A DNA stretch of 64,000 nucleotides. It comes from Sediminibacterium soli. Its GTDB lineage: Bacteria; Bacteroidota; Bacteroidia; Chitinophagales; Chitinophagaceae. How positions within the stretch are numbered: the first letter of the stretch is position 1; every line of letters begins with the position of its first letter. The notes beneath the pieces are model-generated. The model saw only the letters and a program-made list of their open reading frames with translations. It was not told where the DNA came from and did no database searches. The DNA is taken from assembly GCF_009939225.1 (NCBI RefSeq), contig NZ_JAACJR010000008.1, forward strand, positions 121,107 through 185,106, in the 5' to 3' direction. Positions 15,993-25,908 of this stretch are shown here, in pieces. The translations under genes and the position numbers were made by a program.

Positions 15993-18900
15993 TCAGTTTG
16001 ACGCTTTTGGCAGCCTGATGTAAAACACCGCTCCTTTTTCTTCCACCGATTCAAACCAGATCCGGCCATTGGCTTTTTCAACGATGCCTTTGCAGATAGC
16101 CAGTCCCAGGCCGGTTCCGGAGGATTTGGTGGTGAAATTGGGTTTGAAAATATTCTCCCGCATCCGGGGTGGAATGCCGCCCGAATCGTCGGCAACGGAG
16201 AGCAGTATCTGTCCGTCCACGATCTGCTGCTGTATGCGGATATGCGCCTGCCTGTGGGGCTCCTCATTGGCTTCGATCGCATTCTGGATAAGATTGGTGA
16301 AGAGGCGGTTCATCTGCACCCGGTCGGAGAATACGGCGTAGTCACCCGCTTCTTTTGCCCATTCGATCTGCGCTTTGGGATGCGCCTGGTAGAGCCGCAC
16401 CACGGAAGACAGGGCATCGGTGATATCAAATTTTTCAAGACGCGCATTGCCGATGTTTGCGAACTGGGAAAAATCACCGGCGATCTTTGACAACTGGTCT
16501 ATCTGCTCTATCAGCGTTACGGCCATGTTCGACGACAGTTCCTTTACATTTGGCGCACCTTTCTGTATGGCATTCTGCAGGTACTGTATGCTCAGCTTCA
16601 TCGGCGTAAGCGGGTTTTTGATCTCGTGTGCCACCTGCCGCGCCATTTCGCGCCAGGCCCCTTCCCGCTCGCTCTTGGCAAGCGCCTGTGCGCTTTCCTC
16701 GAGTTTCTTTACCATCTTGTTGTATTCCTCCACCAGCATGCCGATCTCGTCGTTGCGGTTCCAACTGATCTCTTCGTTGATCTTGCCGAGGTTCATCTCG
16801 CGCATTTTCTTACCGATGATGCTGAACGAATTGGTGATACGGCTGGTGAGGATAAAAGCGATCGCACCGGCTATCAGGAAAATAAAGGCGTTGAGGTTGA
16901 TCAGCGTTGCCAGAAAGCTGGAGATCTCCTGGTTCAGCTCGCTCTGTGAATTGAGATACGGTATGTTCAGATAGGCATAGGCACTGCCCGCATCGTCGAT
17001 CAATGGCACATAGATGCTGAGGTATTCAAAACTGCCCACCTGCTCCGACTGCAGGTAACGCATACTGAAACCATACCGCAGGTGCTGGTACGCACGTGGT
17101 TCCATTTTAGCGCTGAGCAGGTGTTTGTTATAGATATAGGGCTGGGTTGAAATAACCAGCGTTCCTTCGGTATTGTAATAATTGATGTCTACGTTATGAA
17201 GATCCGATATCTCTGCGATGGTTTTCTCCAGTTCGGAGCGTACGCCGAGGTTATCGGGCACATCATCGAACGCCTGCAGCGAATTCATGCGGCTGTTTAC
17301 CTCGTTGGCCATTACCTGAATGGACTTGGACAGGCGTTCTTCGTTGCCGCGGTGAAACCTGAGGATAAAAAACGAGATGGTGGCAATACCGATCACCAGG
17401 AAAGAAAATACGCTGAGGAAGATAATGGTGGCCTGTATCTGCGAACGGATATTCAGCCGCAGCATTTTCCGCATCTCCTGCCATTTGAAGCGGGCCTGCA
17501 GCGCCCGGTTGCCCACATGAAACACCAGGATGATCAGCAGGAAAGAGCAGAACAGGTAGGCAAAAAGCGTGATCGCCTCTATTACCCAGGTGTTTCGTTT
17601 TACCACCAGCACCTGTTTGTCGTTGCCGCTGTTATACCATAGTTCGCTGTAATTACCCTGTTTACGGAAAGAGAACTCGAAATCCGGCACCTCGCGCCTG
17701 TCTATGCGCGAGGGGAAACTGTAGGTATTGAAATGATTGATCAGCCGGCCCTTGTTGTATACGGCGTATGCATAGTTGGTGTTGAGGTCAGACGCCACAT
17801 CCTGCACCTGGTTAAAAAGCTCGGGATACAGCGCCTCGCTTTTGTAACGTTTCGATTTGATGATCACGAACAGGTAACCCAGTTCCCCGTCCTCGTCCCT
17901 GATGTCTTTCTGGTAGATATAACTGAATCCTTCTGCGGTGTTATCGTAACTGAACAATTCGGGGATCACCGTGGGCTTGGCCTGGTTCAGCAGTATGGTT
18001 TTGATACTGGCATAACTGGTAGAGTCCTCGTTATACAGCGGGTGATACAGGCTGTCGAAAGTATAGATGCGGGTATCGTATTTATTGAGATAGCCTGAAA
18101 AATTCTGGTTGATCAGGCTGTCTTTAATGAATTTGTTGGAATACTCGCTCTCCGCCAGCCGGTGAAAATTGCTGATAAGAAAGGCATCGTCAAAATTGGT
18201 GGCGGCAATATTCAGCAGGCTTTCCCCGGAAGGGTCTGTCTGCAGCGCCAGCTTTTCCGCAATGCTCTTACGCTGTCCCGCTTCCACGATCCTGTTCTCA
18301 TAGATCACGATGGAGGCAATAGACATGGTGAAGATCATCACCCAGAAAATAAAGAAGGTGGAACGCAGCAGCGGCTTGCCGATATCTCTTCTGCGGAAAT
18401 TCAGCAGCAGCACATAACCGGTAAGCCATACCAGTATCCAGAGATAGGTTCTGGTGTCCGTAATCGCCGTAAACAACAGCAAACACAGCGAGCCCGCCGT
18501 CGCCACGCCCAGCAACTGCTGGTACAGCGGCACCTGGGTTTGAATGGCCGGTTTGAGCAGTATCTGCGAAAAATGGAAAAAAGAAAGCACCAGAAAACAC
18601 AGTACAATGATGCTGATAACGCTGTATACGGTTAAGCTGAAGATATTGGTGACATCGAAAGAGATCTTGGAATCCTTTACCAGGCTGATGACAACGCTGC
18701 CCAGCAGAAAGCAGATAAACGTAAGCAGGGCCAGGCTGCCGAAATTATAGACGTCTCCGGGCAGTATCTTTTTGATCCAGGGCAGGTGGTCGTGGTGGGT
18801 TTTGTAAAAACTCACCAGCCAGAAAAGCAGCACCGCGTTCACAAACAGATCGCCAAGCGAAGGATGCAGGAAATTGGAGGCATAGATGGAGGGGTCGAAC

Positions 18901-19727
18901 AGCAGCAGCTTGCTGAAATCGAAAGGGAAGGCAAACCGGTAGGTGATCACCCGCAGCAGTACCACCACAGCCGTCAGAAACAAAAAACCTGTACGGAAAT
19001 TGCGCCGCAACACAATCTCCTGCGCCACCGAGTGCAGGAATACCAGCATCAGGATAATGGCCATCACCCGCAGAAAAACGGTGATGCCGTCGTAAGCCAC
19101 AAACAATTTCCCTTCCTTTAATTTGATGCGGAAAAGTTCCTCGCCCTGGCTGTCGTTAACCGGCAGTGCCGATGGGTCGGCGCTGATCTCGTATTGCAGA
19201 CTCAGACCCGGATAGCCTGCAAAATCGCTGTGCAGGTACCTGTTCTCGATAAAATAAGACCAGCGCACCGGTATCATACCGATCACCGCGTACACGATGC
19301 CGCGTATGGTATCGGTGGTCTTGACCATTTCAAAATCGCCGTTGGAAGTGCCCACAAAAAAATTGGCGGCCTGTCCGTCTACATCGTCGTTGTCAACATA
19401 CATCCGGTTGGTGTTCCAGTATACCAGTGAAGGCGTTTGCCGGGTTTCGTTGAGGCGGTAGATAAACAGCCCGATATCATCGGCCAGCGGGTTACGTATC
19501 TCGGGGCCGGGATGGATCAGGGTGTAGAGCAAGGCCGTATCGGCGCTTACCCGGGTAAACCGGGCTTCCTGTCTGTGCAGGCTCTGTTCGATGCTGCTCT
19601 GCACTTTTTCAGGAGAGGAGTGATAGCTCCAGTAATTGCTGAATATAAAAGAGATGGTATACAACCAGGCGGCCGTAATGATCAGGTATCCGTGTTTGTA
19701 TGTTGCCTGGCGTAATAACTGGATCAA
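15993..19727 (-). CDS. Large NtrY-like sensor histidine kinase
   Basis: 1244 residues, unusually long. Two sets of membrane helices (about 12-30 and 220-470) precede a sensing stretch at about 500-730, with another membrane helix near 735. A second helical hairpin with a 150-residue periplasmic loop follows. HAMP is near 985, and the phosphorylated histidine is residue 1034 in ARQVAHEIKNPLTPMK, then HATPase_c (NLIQNAIEANEE, DDSGGIP, GTGLGLAICKGIVE). The IKNPLTPMKLS box is typical of NtrY. No receiver domain or partner regulator lies beside it. The only available start is TTG 19727, whose TTGA overlaps the mazG stop, which suggests coupled translation. Confidence 0.88.
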   Translation of the reverse strand: MIQLLRQATYKHGYLIITAAWLYTISFIFSNYWSYHSSPEKVQSSIEQSLHRQEARFTRVSADTALLYTLIHPGPEIRNPLADDIGLFIYRLNETRQTPSLVYWNTNRMYVDNDDVDGQAANFFVGTSNGDFEMVKTTDTIRGIVYAVIGMIPVRWSYFIENRYLHSDFAGYPGLSLQYEISADPSALPVNDSQGEELFRIKLKEGKLFVAYDGITVFLRVMAIILMLVFLHSVAQEIVLRRNFRTGFLFLTAVVVLLRVITYRFAFPFDFSKLLLFDPSIYASNFLHPSLGDLFVNAVLLFWLVSFYKTHHDHLPWIKKILPGDVYNFGSLALLTFICFLLGSVVISLVKDSKISFDVTNIFSLTVYSVISIIVLCFLVLSFFHFSQILLKPAIQTQVPLYQQLLGVATAGSLCLLLFTAITDTRTYLWILVWLTGYVLLLNFRRRDIGKPLLRSTFFIFWVMIFTMSIASIVIYENRIVEAGQRKSIAEKLALQTDPSGESLLNIAATNFDDAFLISNFHRLAESEYSNKFIKDSLINQNFSGYLNKYDTRIYTFDSLYHPLYNEDSTSYASIKTILLNQAKPTVIPELFSYDNTAEGFSYIYQKDIRDEDGELGYLFVIIKSKRYKSEALYPELFNQVQDVASDLNTNYAYAVYNKGRLINHFNTYSFPSRIDRREVPDFEFSFRKQGNYSELWYNSGNDKQVLVVKRNTWVIEAITLFAYLFCSFLLIILVFHVGNRALQARFKWQEMRKMLRLNIRSQIQATIIFLSVFSFLVIGIATISFFILRFHRGNEERLSKSIQVMANEVNSRMNSLQAFDDVPDNLGVRSELEKTIAEISDLHNVDINYYNTEGTLVISTQPYIYNKHLLSAKMEPRAYQHLRYGFSMRYLQSEQVGSFEYLSIYVPLIDDAGSAYAYLNIPYLNSQSELNQEISSFLATLINLNAFIFLIAGAIAFILTSRITNSFSIIGKKMREMNLGKINEEISWNRNDEIGMLVEEYNKMVKKLEESAQALAKSEREGAWREMARQVAHEIKNPLTPMKLSIQYLQNAIQKGAPNVKELSSNMAVTLIEQIDQLSKIAGDFSQFANIGNARLEKFDITDALSSVVRLYQAHPKAQIEWAKEAGDYAVFSDRVQMNRLFTNLIQNAIEANEEPHRQAHIRIQQQIVDGQILLSVADDSGGIPPRMRENIFKPNFTTKSSGTGLGLAICKGIVEKANGRIWFESVEEKGAVFYIRLPKASN

Positions 19728-20500
19728 GCAGATCGGGGTTTTCGTTTGATATCATTCCAGATGGCGTCCATTTCTCCGAGCGTCATATCGGTCAGTTTTT
19801 TTCCTTTTTCCGCTGCCACGGCTTCCATTTGCTGAAAGCGGCCGATAAATTTCTTGTTGGTCAGTTCCAGTGCACCTTCTGCATCCACCTGCAAAAATCG
19901 TGCATAATTCACCAGACTGAACAGCAGGTCGCCGAACTCTTCCGTTACCTGCTCCTGTTCCCCTTCCCTGATCGCCTGTTGCAGCTCGCCCATTTCCTCT
20001 TCCACTTTCTTCCACACGTCTTCCCTGTTATCCCATTCAAACCCCACCTGTTTTGCTTTTTCCTGTATACGCGTGGCTTTTACCACGGCAGGCAGCGATA
20101 CCGGCACTCCGCCCAATACCGATGTTTTGCCCTCTTTTATTTTAAGTATTTCCCAGTTCTTTTTTACCTCCTCCTCTCCCGTCACCGTTACATCACCATA
20201 GATATGCGGATGACGGTAAATGAGTTTTTCGCAGATGCCGTTGAGCACTTCATCAAGACTGAACTGCTGCTGCTCCGTTCCGATCTTTGCGTAGAACAGC
20301 AGGTGCAGCATGATATCGCCCAACTCCTCCCGGATGCCTTTCCAGTCGTTCTCGGTGATGGCATCCGCCAGTTCATAGGTTTCCTCCAGCGTAAGCGGCC
20401 GGAGCGTGTGTATGGTCTGCTTCCTGTCCCAGGGGCATTGCTCACGCAATTCATCCATGATTTTTACAAGCCGTAGAAAACTGTCTGCTGTTTGCTGCAT
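19724..20500 (-). CDS. mazG: MazG nucleoside triphosphate pyrophosphohydrolase
   Basis: 258 residues from ATG 20500; an upstream ATG at 20548 lies inside the preceding gene and gives an atypical front. Both MazG modules are present. The first has CPWDRKQTIHTL, EETYELADAI and REELGDIMLHLLFYA. The second has EEEMGELQQAI and EEFGDLLFSLVNYARF. Metal-binding glutamates and aspartates are intact. The enzyme hydrolyses NTPs to NMPs plus pyrophosphate and guards against damaged nucleotides and, in E. coli, excess (p)ppGpp signalling. It sits 10 bases after the DUF3667 gene and overlaps the start of the kinase gene. Confidence 0.96.
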   Translation of the reverse strand: MQQTADSFLRLVKIMDELREQCPWDRKQTIHTLRPLTLEETYELADAITENDWKGIREELGDIMLHLLFYAKIGTEQQQFSLDEVLNGICEKLIYRHPHIYGDVTVTGEEEVKKNWEILKIKEGKTSVLGGVPVSLPAVVKATRIQEKAKQVGFEWDNREDVWKKVEEEMGELQQAIREGEQEQVTEEFGDLLFSLVNYARFLQVDAEGALELTNKKFIGRFQQMEAVAAEKGKKLTDMTLGEMDAIWNDIKRKPRSA

Positions 20501-20510
20501 AACCGGTCTT

Positions 20511-21617
20511 TTAAATCGACATCGCCGAGAAAATAATAAAAATGGCAAAGATAAACGACATGATGAACAGCGAGAGGAACATCACCAGTATGTATTTCAG
20601 GATGGTCTTCCTTCTTCCCTGCTCATAAAAGCCCCGCATACACTTATACCAGTAAAAGAATCCCAGCAGCGTGAATATGCCGGTAAGCCAATCGGTATCC
20701 CAGTGAAACCGGTGCATCAGCCATGCCAGCAGGATGCCGATCAGTATCAGGATAAAGGTACCGCAATACAGGTGAATGGTATAGATCACATGGTTTACAT
20801 AATAGAACTTTTTACGCCGCACATACAGCAGCTGCAATGCCAGCGCAAACAGGGGCAGCGATACAAACAGCATCTGGGGAAACAGGTGTTTGAATTTCTC
20901 AACGATTGCCTTCCATATTTCCTTGGAATCATCATGGTATTTCTCTCTCAGGTGCAGGTTCTGCCGCGTAAACCGGCGCTCGAAAAAGCCCGCGCGATCC
21001 GACACTGGCAACGCCGCCTGGGCCGAATCATAGGCTTTTACGGTTTTAAAATCGCTTTCGCTGCCCAGAAAATTGAAGTCATCGCGAAAGGTGATCAGCT
21101 GCTCCCTGGCGCTGGTGTCTTTTCTGATCGTCACCAGATCGCTGTCGATATTCGACAACTGCGCCAGGTAGCGCTGCACCTGGGATGCATTCAGCGAGTC
21201 CTTTTTCAGTTTCTCCTGCGTTCGCGTTTTCTTTTTCTCCAGCCGTTCTATGAGTTCCTTTGCCGTAGACTGCGTCTCTGTCATTTTCACCATTTCCCCG
21301 TCTTTGCTCATACTGAAGAACACAAGAAAAAAGAAGGCGGAAGTGAACACATACATCCTGATCGGGTGCAGGTAAGAGGCCCTTCTCCCTTTCAGGTACT
21401 CATGCGAAAGAAACCCCGGCCGGAACAGGAGGTACTTAAGCGTACTGAAAAACTTGCCGTCAAAATGCGTAACGTCGTACACAAAATGGGTAACCAGGTG
21501 CCAGAAACTTTCGTGCGGCTCTGTGTTTTCCTGTCCGCAGACATGACAATACCTTCCATGAACCGTTGCCTGGCAGTTGAGACAGCTCTTTTCCTTTCGT
21601 TCGCGTAGATGAGACAC
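20511..21617 (-). CDS. DUF3667 membrane protein with N-terminal zinc ribbon
   Basis: 368 residues. It starts with a Cys4 ribbon, KSCLNCQA...YCHVCGQENTEP, typical of DUF3667 proteins of Bacteroidota. FDGKFFSTLKYLLFRPGFLSHEYLKGRRASYLHPIR-type wording (residues about 54-90) is the family signature. A membrane helix follows at about 90-105, then a charged helical region that is probably coiled coil (about 120-220), and at least four membrane helices to the end. Function unknown. It is the first gene of a unit with mazG and the NtrY-like kinase. A divergent secreted-protein gene starts about 105 bases away. Confidence 0.88.
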   Translation of the reverse strand: MSHLRERKEKSCLNCQATVHGRYCHVCGQENTEPHESFWHLVTHFVYDVTHFDGKFFSTLKYLLFRPGFLSHEYLKGRRASYLHPIRMYVFTSAFFFLVFFSMSKDGEMVKMTETQSTAKELIERLEKKKTRTQEKLKKDSLNASQVQRYLAQLSNIDSDLVTIRKDTSAREQLITFRDDFNFLGSESDFKTVKAYDSAQAALPVSDRAGFFERRFTRQNLHLREKYHDDSKEIWKAIVEKFKHLFPQMLFVSLPLFALALQLLYVRRKKFYYVNHVIYTIHLYCGTFILILIGILLAWLMHRFHWDTDWLTGIFTLLGFFYWYKCMRGFYEQGRRKTILKYILVMFLSLFIMSFIFAIFIIFSAMSI

Positions 21618-21722
21618 TTGTTAACGTTTGATTAAAAATACAGAACTAAACGATTGCCGGAAGCGAAGGTTTTTGGATTGTTGAAAAATGCCTCTGTACC
21701 TTTGGCAAAACCCGTATACCGA

Positions 21723-22556
21723 ATGAGGATCACGTTTGTTTTACTGGCCTGTGTGTTTACCCTGTCTGCAGACTGCCAGTATTATTTTAATGATATTATT
21801 TCCACCCAGAGCACCAACGAACAATACAAACTGCTGCGCGCAGGCAGGATCAAAAAGATCACCGGCACCAGTTACGAGGCGGACAATTCCGTTTCGGAAG
21901 GATTTTTACTCGAAGAAGAGATCAGTATGGATGGCAAACGGGTTTCGGTGAACACCGCTGTTGCCGGCGGCAAAACATCGAATACAACCTATGGCTACGA
22001 GCTTTCGCGTTTAAAAAGATCGCGTGCCTACAGCAACGGCATCGAAAACAGGACGGAATACCAGTATAACGACAAAGGAAAGATACAGCAGGTGCTGCTT
22101 ACCACCACAGACACGGCCATGAAATACAGTTCTGTGGAAGCACACGACTGGGTATACAACGAAAACGGCGAACCTGTTTCCATGCTTCGCACAAAAAACA
22201 GGACGGATTCGACCCAGATCGTTTTTGTCAGGGACGAAAAAGGACTGGTTGCCGAGGAACACTGGAAAAGAAAGGGAAAGGATATAGAAGTGTATTACTA
22301 CTACTACGACGACGCCAAAAGACTTACCGATATCGTTCGTTACAACAGCCGGCTGAAAAAGCTGATACCCGATTTTCAATATGAATACGATGCCGGCAAC
22401 AGGGTAAGCCGGATGACGCAGATCTCGCTCGGCAGCGCCAACTATTTTGTATGGCAATACACGTATAACGACAAAGGACTCAAAACCTCGGAAACCGGTT
22501 TTGACAAAGAGAAGAAAATGATCGGCCGCATGGCGTATGCGTACGAAAATTATTAG
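21723..22556 (+). CDS. Secreted protein with YD/RHS-like repeats, unknown function
   Basis: 277 residues from ATG 21723, which places a clean signal peptide (MRITFVLLACVFTLSADC) at the start; the ATG at 21654 would bury it. The cysteine near residue 19 could be a lipid site or the cleavage region. The body has repeated strand pairs with the pattern Y-x-Y-[ND]-x-x-G-[KR], for example YQYNDKGKIQQVL, WVYNENGEPVSML and YTYNDKGLKTSE, as in RHS/YD-repeat shells and related short Bacteroidota proteins. There are too few repeats for a toxin shell. Its last 4 bases overlap the convergent kinase gene. Confidence 0.72.
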   Translation: MRITFVLLACVFTLSADCQYYFNDIISTQSTNEQYKLLRAGRIKKITGTSYEADNSVSEGFLLEEEISMDGKRVSVNTAVAGGKTSNTTYGYELSRLKRSRAYSNGIENRTEYQYNDKGKIQQVLLTTTDTAMKYSSVEAHDWVYNENGEPVSMLRTKNRTDSTQIVFVRDEKGLVAEEHWKRKGKDIEVYYYYYDDAKRLTDIVRYNSRLKKLIPDFQYEYDAGNRVSRMTQISLGSANYFVWQYTYNDKGLKTSETGFDKEKKMIGRMAYAYENY

Positions 22557-23680
22557 GCTGCCGTTTCGGCAACTTCCGGTTCCTCCTGCTCGTTGTGGTT
22601 AGGCACTTTGAGGGTGAACCGGGTTCCTTTTCCAAACTCTGAATTTACGTTGATATCGCCGCCGATACGGGTAAGCGCTTCTTTTACGATGTACAGCCCT
22701 ATACCCAGCCCATTGCGGTAATCGGTGCTGCGGAAAAATATCTGGAATATTTTATTCAGGTGGTCTTCGATGATACCCACGCCATTGTCCTCGATGAAGA
22801 TCAGCGCCTCTTTCTTATCCGCTTTTACCGTAATGGATACCTTAGGTCTCTCCTCATCGCTGCGCTGGTATTTCACCGCGTTGGAGATAAGGTTGTTCAG
22901 CACCAGCGACAGGCGGAAACTGTCGCTATGGAACTCTGCGGTCTGGTCCACTTTTGTTTCAAACACCAGCTGCGGGTTCTGCATATTGCAGAGACTGATG
23001 CTGTCGTTGACCAGCGTATGAAAGTCCACCACCTCGTTCACATTGTCCACACGGATACCCTTGTAATACTCGATGATCTTATGAATGAACAGGTCCATTT
23101 TGTTCACGCAGCTTTCGATCATATCGTAAAAACCGGTGGGGTCTTCCGAGGGGGATTGCAGTTTGGCCACGTTCAGTATTCCCAGGATATTGGCCAGCGG
23201 CGAGCGAAGATCGTGTGAGGTGCTGTATACAAAACGGTTGAGTTCATCATTGGTCCGTTCCAGCTCGCGGATCTTGTTCTTCAGTTCCAGCCTGGTGCCG
23301 TACACTTCGTAGGCGTTCTGTATCGCTGTTTTCAGTTCCAGGTCGTCCCAGGGTTTTTTGATATAGCGGAATATCTCGCCCGAATTGATTGCCTCCACCA
23401 GGGCGCCCAGGTCGGTGTACCCGGTGATCAGTATGCGCATGGGATCGGGATGCGCTTTGCGTACGATACTGAAGAATTCAACACCTGTAACCTTGGGCAT
23501 TCGCTGGTCGGCAAGGATCACGTGTATCTCGTGATCGTTGAGAATGGCGAGTCCTTCGGCCACGCTGGTGGCGGTGTATATTTCGTAAAAGCGCCTGAAG
23601 CCGGCCTGAAATGCAAGCAGGTTGTTGGCTTCATCATCTACGTACAATATCCTGATCCTGGTGTCTTGTTTTCTCATCAT
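22553..23680 (-). CDS. Receiver domain-histidine kinase (REC-HisKA-HATPase)
   Basis: 375 residues, soluble. Residues 9-125 form a receiver domain (ILYVDDE, VILADQRMPKVTG with the phospho-Asp, TGYTD, KKPWDD). A coil leads to a HisKA helix with the histidine at 156 in YSTSHDLRSPLANILG, then HATPase_c (NNLISNAVKYQ, EDNGVGI, GLGIGLYIVKEAL). Such proteins take a phosphate on the receiver and control their own kinase part. It is the last gene of a four-gene operon, 7 bases after the 7TM kinase, so it likely relays that receptor's signal. Its receiver closely resembles the REC-only protein at 27447-27911. Confidence 0.92.
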   Translation of the reverse strand: MMRKQDTRIRILYVDDEANNLLAFQAGFRRFYEIYTATSVAEGLAILNDHEIHVILADQRMPKVTGVEFFSIVRKAHPDPMRILITGYTDLGALVEAINSGEIFRYIKKPWDDLELKTAIQNAYEVYGTRLELKNKIRELERTNDELNRFVYSTSHDLRSPLANILGILNVAKLQSPSEDPTGFYDMIESCVNKMDLFIHKIIEYYKGIRVDNVNEVVDFHTLVNDSISLCNMQNPQLVFETKVDQTAEFHSDSFRLSLVLNNLISNAVKYQRSDEERPKVSITVKADKKEALIFIEDNGVGIIEDHLNKIFQIFFRSTDYRNGLGIGLYIVKEALTRIGGDINVNSEFGKGTRFTLKVPNHNEQEEPEVAETAA

Positions 23681-23687
23681 GCGACAA

Positions 23688-25889
23688 TTAGTTGACCGCC
23701 GATTCGGGCAAGGTATGATATAAAGTTATAATAAACTCCGATCCCTTTCCGGGGGCAGAAATTACGTCAATTTTTCCTTCATGGCGCTGTATGATCTTAA
23801 AAACAATGGAAAGTCCCAGCCCGGTGCCCTCTCCCACGTCCTTGGTGGTGAAGAAAGGATCGAATATTTTTTGTTTTACTTCCTCGGTCATACCGATACC
23901 CGTATCCCTGATCCGTACCTGTATCTGGTCGCCGATATCCTCGGTGCTGATGGTGAGACTTTCATCGCCCTGCACCTCTTTCTGCCTGATCGCCTGCAGA
24001 CCGTTGCCCATGATGTTCATGAACACCTGGTTAAGTTTTCCCGGCAGACATTCGATCGAACCGCCGGCCCTGAAATCGCGGATGATCCTTACATTGTCCG
24101 GAACCTGGTTCTTGAGCAATACCAGGGTTGAATCGATGCCCTCATGGATATCCGCGGTTTTGATCTCGCTCTCGTCGAGGCGGCTGAAGTTACGCAATCC
24201 CAGTACAATCTCGGCGGTGCGCTCGGCGCCGTCCTTGATGCCGTTCATCAGGCTGTCGATCTCTGTTTTTACATAGTCGAGATCGATCTGTTTTTTCAGT
24301 TTGTCGATATCTGCCAGCTTTTGCTCTATTTTTTCCGGATCGGTGCCATGCAGCCGATCGTATTCGCCGATCACTTCGAGCAGGTCCTTGATATCGAGCT
24401 GCAGCGGCTTGATATTCGACTTAACGAAATTGATGGGGTTATTGATCTCGTGCGCAATACCCGCGGTTAGCTGGCCCAGCGATGCCATTTTTTCGGCTTC
24501 CACAAGCTGGCTCTGCGCGTCTTTCAGGTCGTGCAGGGCCGAGCTGAGGTTCTCGTTCGAGGCCTGCAGTTCTTCGGTGCGTTCCGCCACCCTTTTTTCG
24601 AGCACGATGTTCTGGTCCTTCACCAGCCGCTCGTTCTCCTGCGATATACGCAGCGCATCGGCCTGTGATTTTTCTTTTTCCGCCCGCAGCGAATTGATCT
24701 TATCCGCCAGCGCTATAGAGAGCAGTATACCCTCGATGGCCGAACCCACATACAACACATAGGTGGTGAAATTATTATAGGGCAGTACATTGATATTACG
24801 CAATACAAATACGATGATACCGCCGAGAAACGCACACCAGGCCACAAAATAGAAATAGGCGGGTTTATACTTTTTCCGGCGGGCTATGTACAGCGAGATA
24901 CCCAGTAGCAGCAGCCCTCCGGCCATACTGATAAAATTCAGTATGTTGTAACTGATGCTGTTATTACCCGCCAGCGTAGATACGATCGCCACCATATAAC
25001 ATACCACCAGCCCGAAAAGCACCGGCATCATCTTCCTCGCAAACCGCTTCATATGCAGGAAGTAAACAGCGAAGGTGATACCGCTTATTCCCGCCAGCGC
25101 CGAGGTTACCGTAACCAGGTACCTGTTCAGCACGGGGTAATCGCTCCAGAGGTATTTGTACCCGTAACCCGACACCGCAATCTGCGCAATGGTGAGAAAG
25201 AAAAGATAGAGTATGTAGATAAAATAACTGCTGTCGCGCGTTGAAAAGAAAAGGAACAGGTTGTACAGGAAGATCGCCACCATAACACCGATATACAGAC
25301 CGATCACGATCTCCTGCAGGCTCTGCGATCTGTCGAGGGCTATCCGGTCGGCGATAAAAAAAGGCAGCAGTACCTGGTGGCGGCTGTTGATCCGCACAAA
25401 ATACATGGCAGAATCACCCTGCGGCAGCACAATGCGGCAGGTGAAATTGGGACCTACCTGGTTGTTCTCCGCAAACGGCAGCGACTGTCCCCCCTTTTTC
25501 AGCAGACCCAGCGAATCGCCCTGCTGCCGGTAAAAAGAGATCTGGGTGATATTGGGGTACTGCAGGTCTATGTATAAAACAGAATCAGCCGAAAGGTTCC
25601 GCAGCGGAAACCTGACCCAGATGGTACCCGGCACCACCGGAAAAATAGGGCTGGTGCTGACGGCTCGCTCAAAACCGCCGCTTTGTAAAATGGTGGCGGC
25701 ATTGTAGCGGTTGCTGCTGTCTACCAAAATATGCATGCTGGTGCCTACGGCAAGCGGTTTGTCTGTATCCCCGCGGTATACAAGCGGCTGTGCATGCAGA
25801 ACCGGGGCCGCTAACAGCAGCAGTAACGCACAGCCCAGATACCGCACGGTAAACAGGATCTTTTCCCTAAAATGGCAGAAAGAACGCAT
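23688..25889 (-). CDS. 7TMR-DISM sensor histidine kinase
   Basis: 733 residues. A signal peptide (to about residue 33) is followed by a beta-rich extracellular domain at about 40-185 (GTIWVRFPLRNLSADSVLYI) of the 7TMR-DISMED2 type, which looks like a carbohydrate- or small-ligand-binding fold. Seven membrane helices (about 190-400) follow, then a coiled coil, and the kinase core with the phosphorylated histidine at 480 (GIAHEINNPINFVKSN). HATPase motifs are MNIMGNGLQAI, RDTGIGM and GTGLGLSIVFKI. It senses an unknown ligand outside and signals inside. It is preceded by the ICMT-like gene (19-base gap) and followed by the REC-kinase (7-base gap). Confidence 0.93.
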   Translation of the reverse strand: MRSFCHFREKILFTVRYLGCALLLLLAAPVLHAQPLVYRGDTDKPLAVGTSMHILVDSSNRYNAATILQSGGFERAVSTSPIFPVVPGTIWVRFPLRNLSADSVLYIDLQYPNITQISFYRQQGDSLGLLKKGGQSLPFAENNQVGPNFTCRIVLPQGDSAMYFVRINSRHQVLLPFFIADRIALDRSQSLQEIVIGLYIGVMVAIFLYNLFLFFSTRDSSYFIYILYLFFLTIAQIAVSGYGYKYLWSDYPVLNRYLVTVTSALAGISGITFAVYFLHMKRFARKMMPVLFGLVVCYMVAIVSTLAGNNSISYNILNFISMAGGLLLLGISLYIARRKKYKPAYFYFVAWCAFLGGIIVFVLRNINVLPYNNFTTYVLYVGSAIEGILLSIALADKINSLRAEKEKSQADALRISQENERLVKDQNIVLEKRVAERTEELQASNENLSSALHDLKDAQSQLVEAEKMASLGQLTAGIAHEINNPINFVKSNIKPLQLDIKDLLEVIGEYDRLHGTDPEKIEQKLADIDKLKKQIDLDYVKTEIDSLMNGIKDGAERTAEIVLGLRNFSRLDESEIKTADIHEGIDSTLVLLKNQVPDNVRIIRDFRAGGSIECLPGKLNQVFMNIMGNGLQAIRQKEVQGDESLTISTEDIGDQIQVRIRDTGIGMTEEVKQKIFDPFFTTKDVGEGTGLGLSIVFKIIQRHEGKIDVISAPGKGSEFIITLYHTLPESAVN

Positions 25890-25908
25890 ACGCAGTCAGT
25901 GATTGGTT

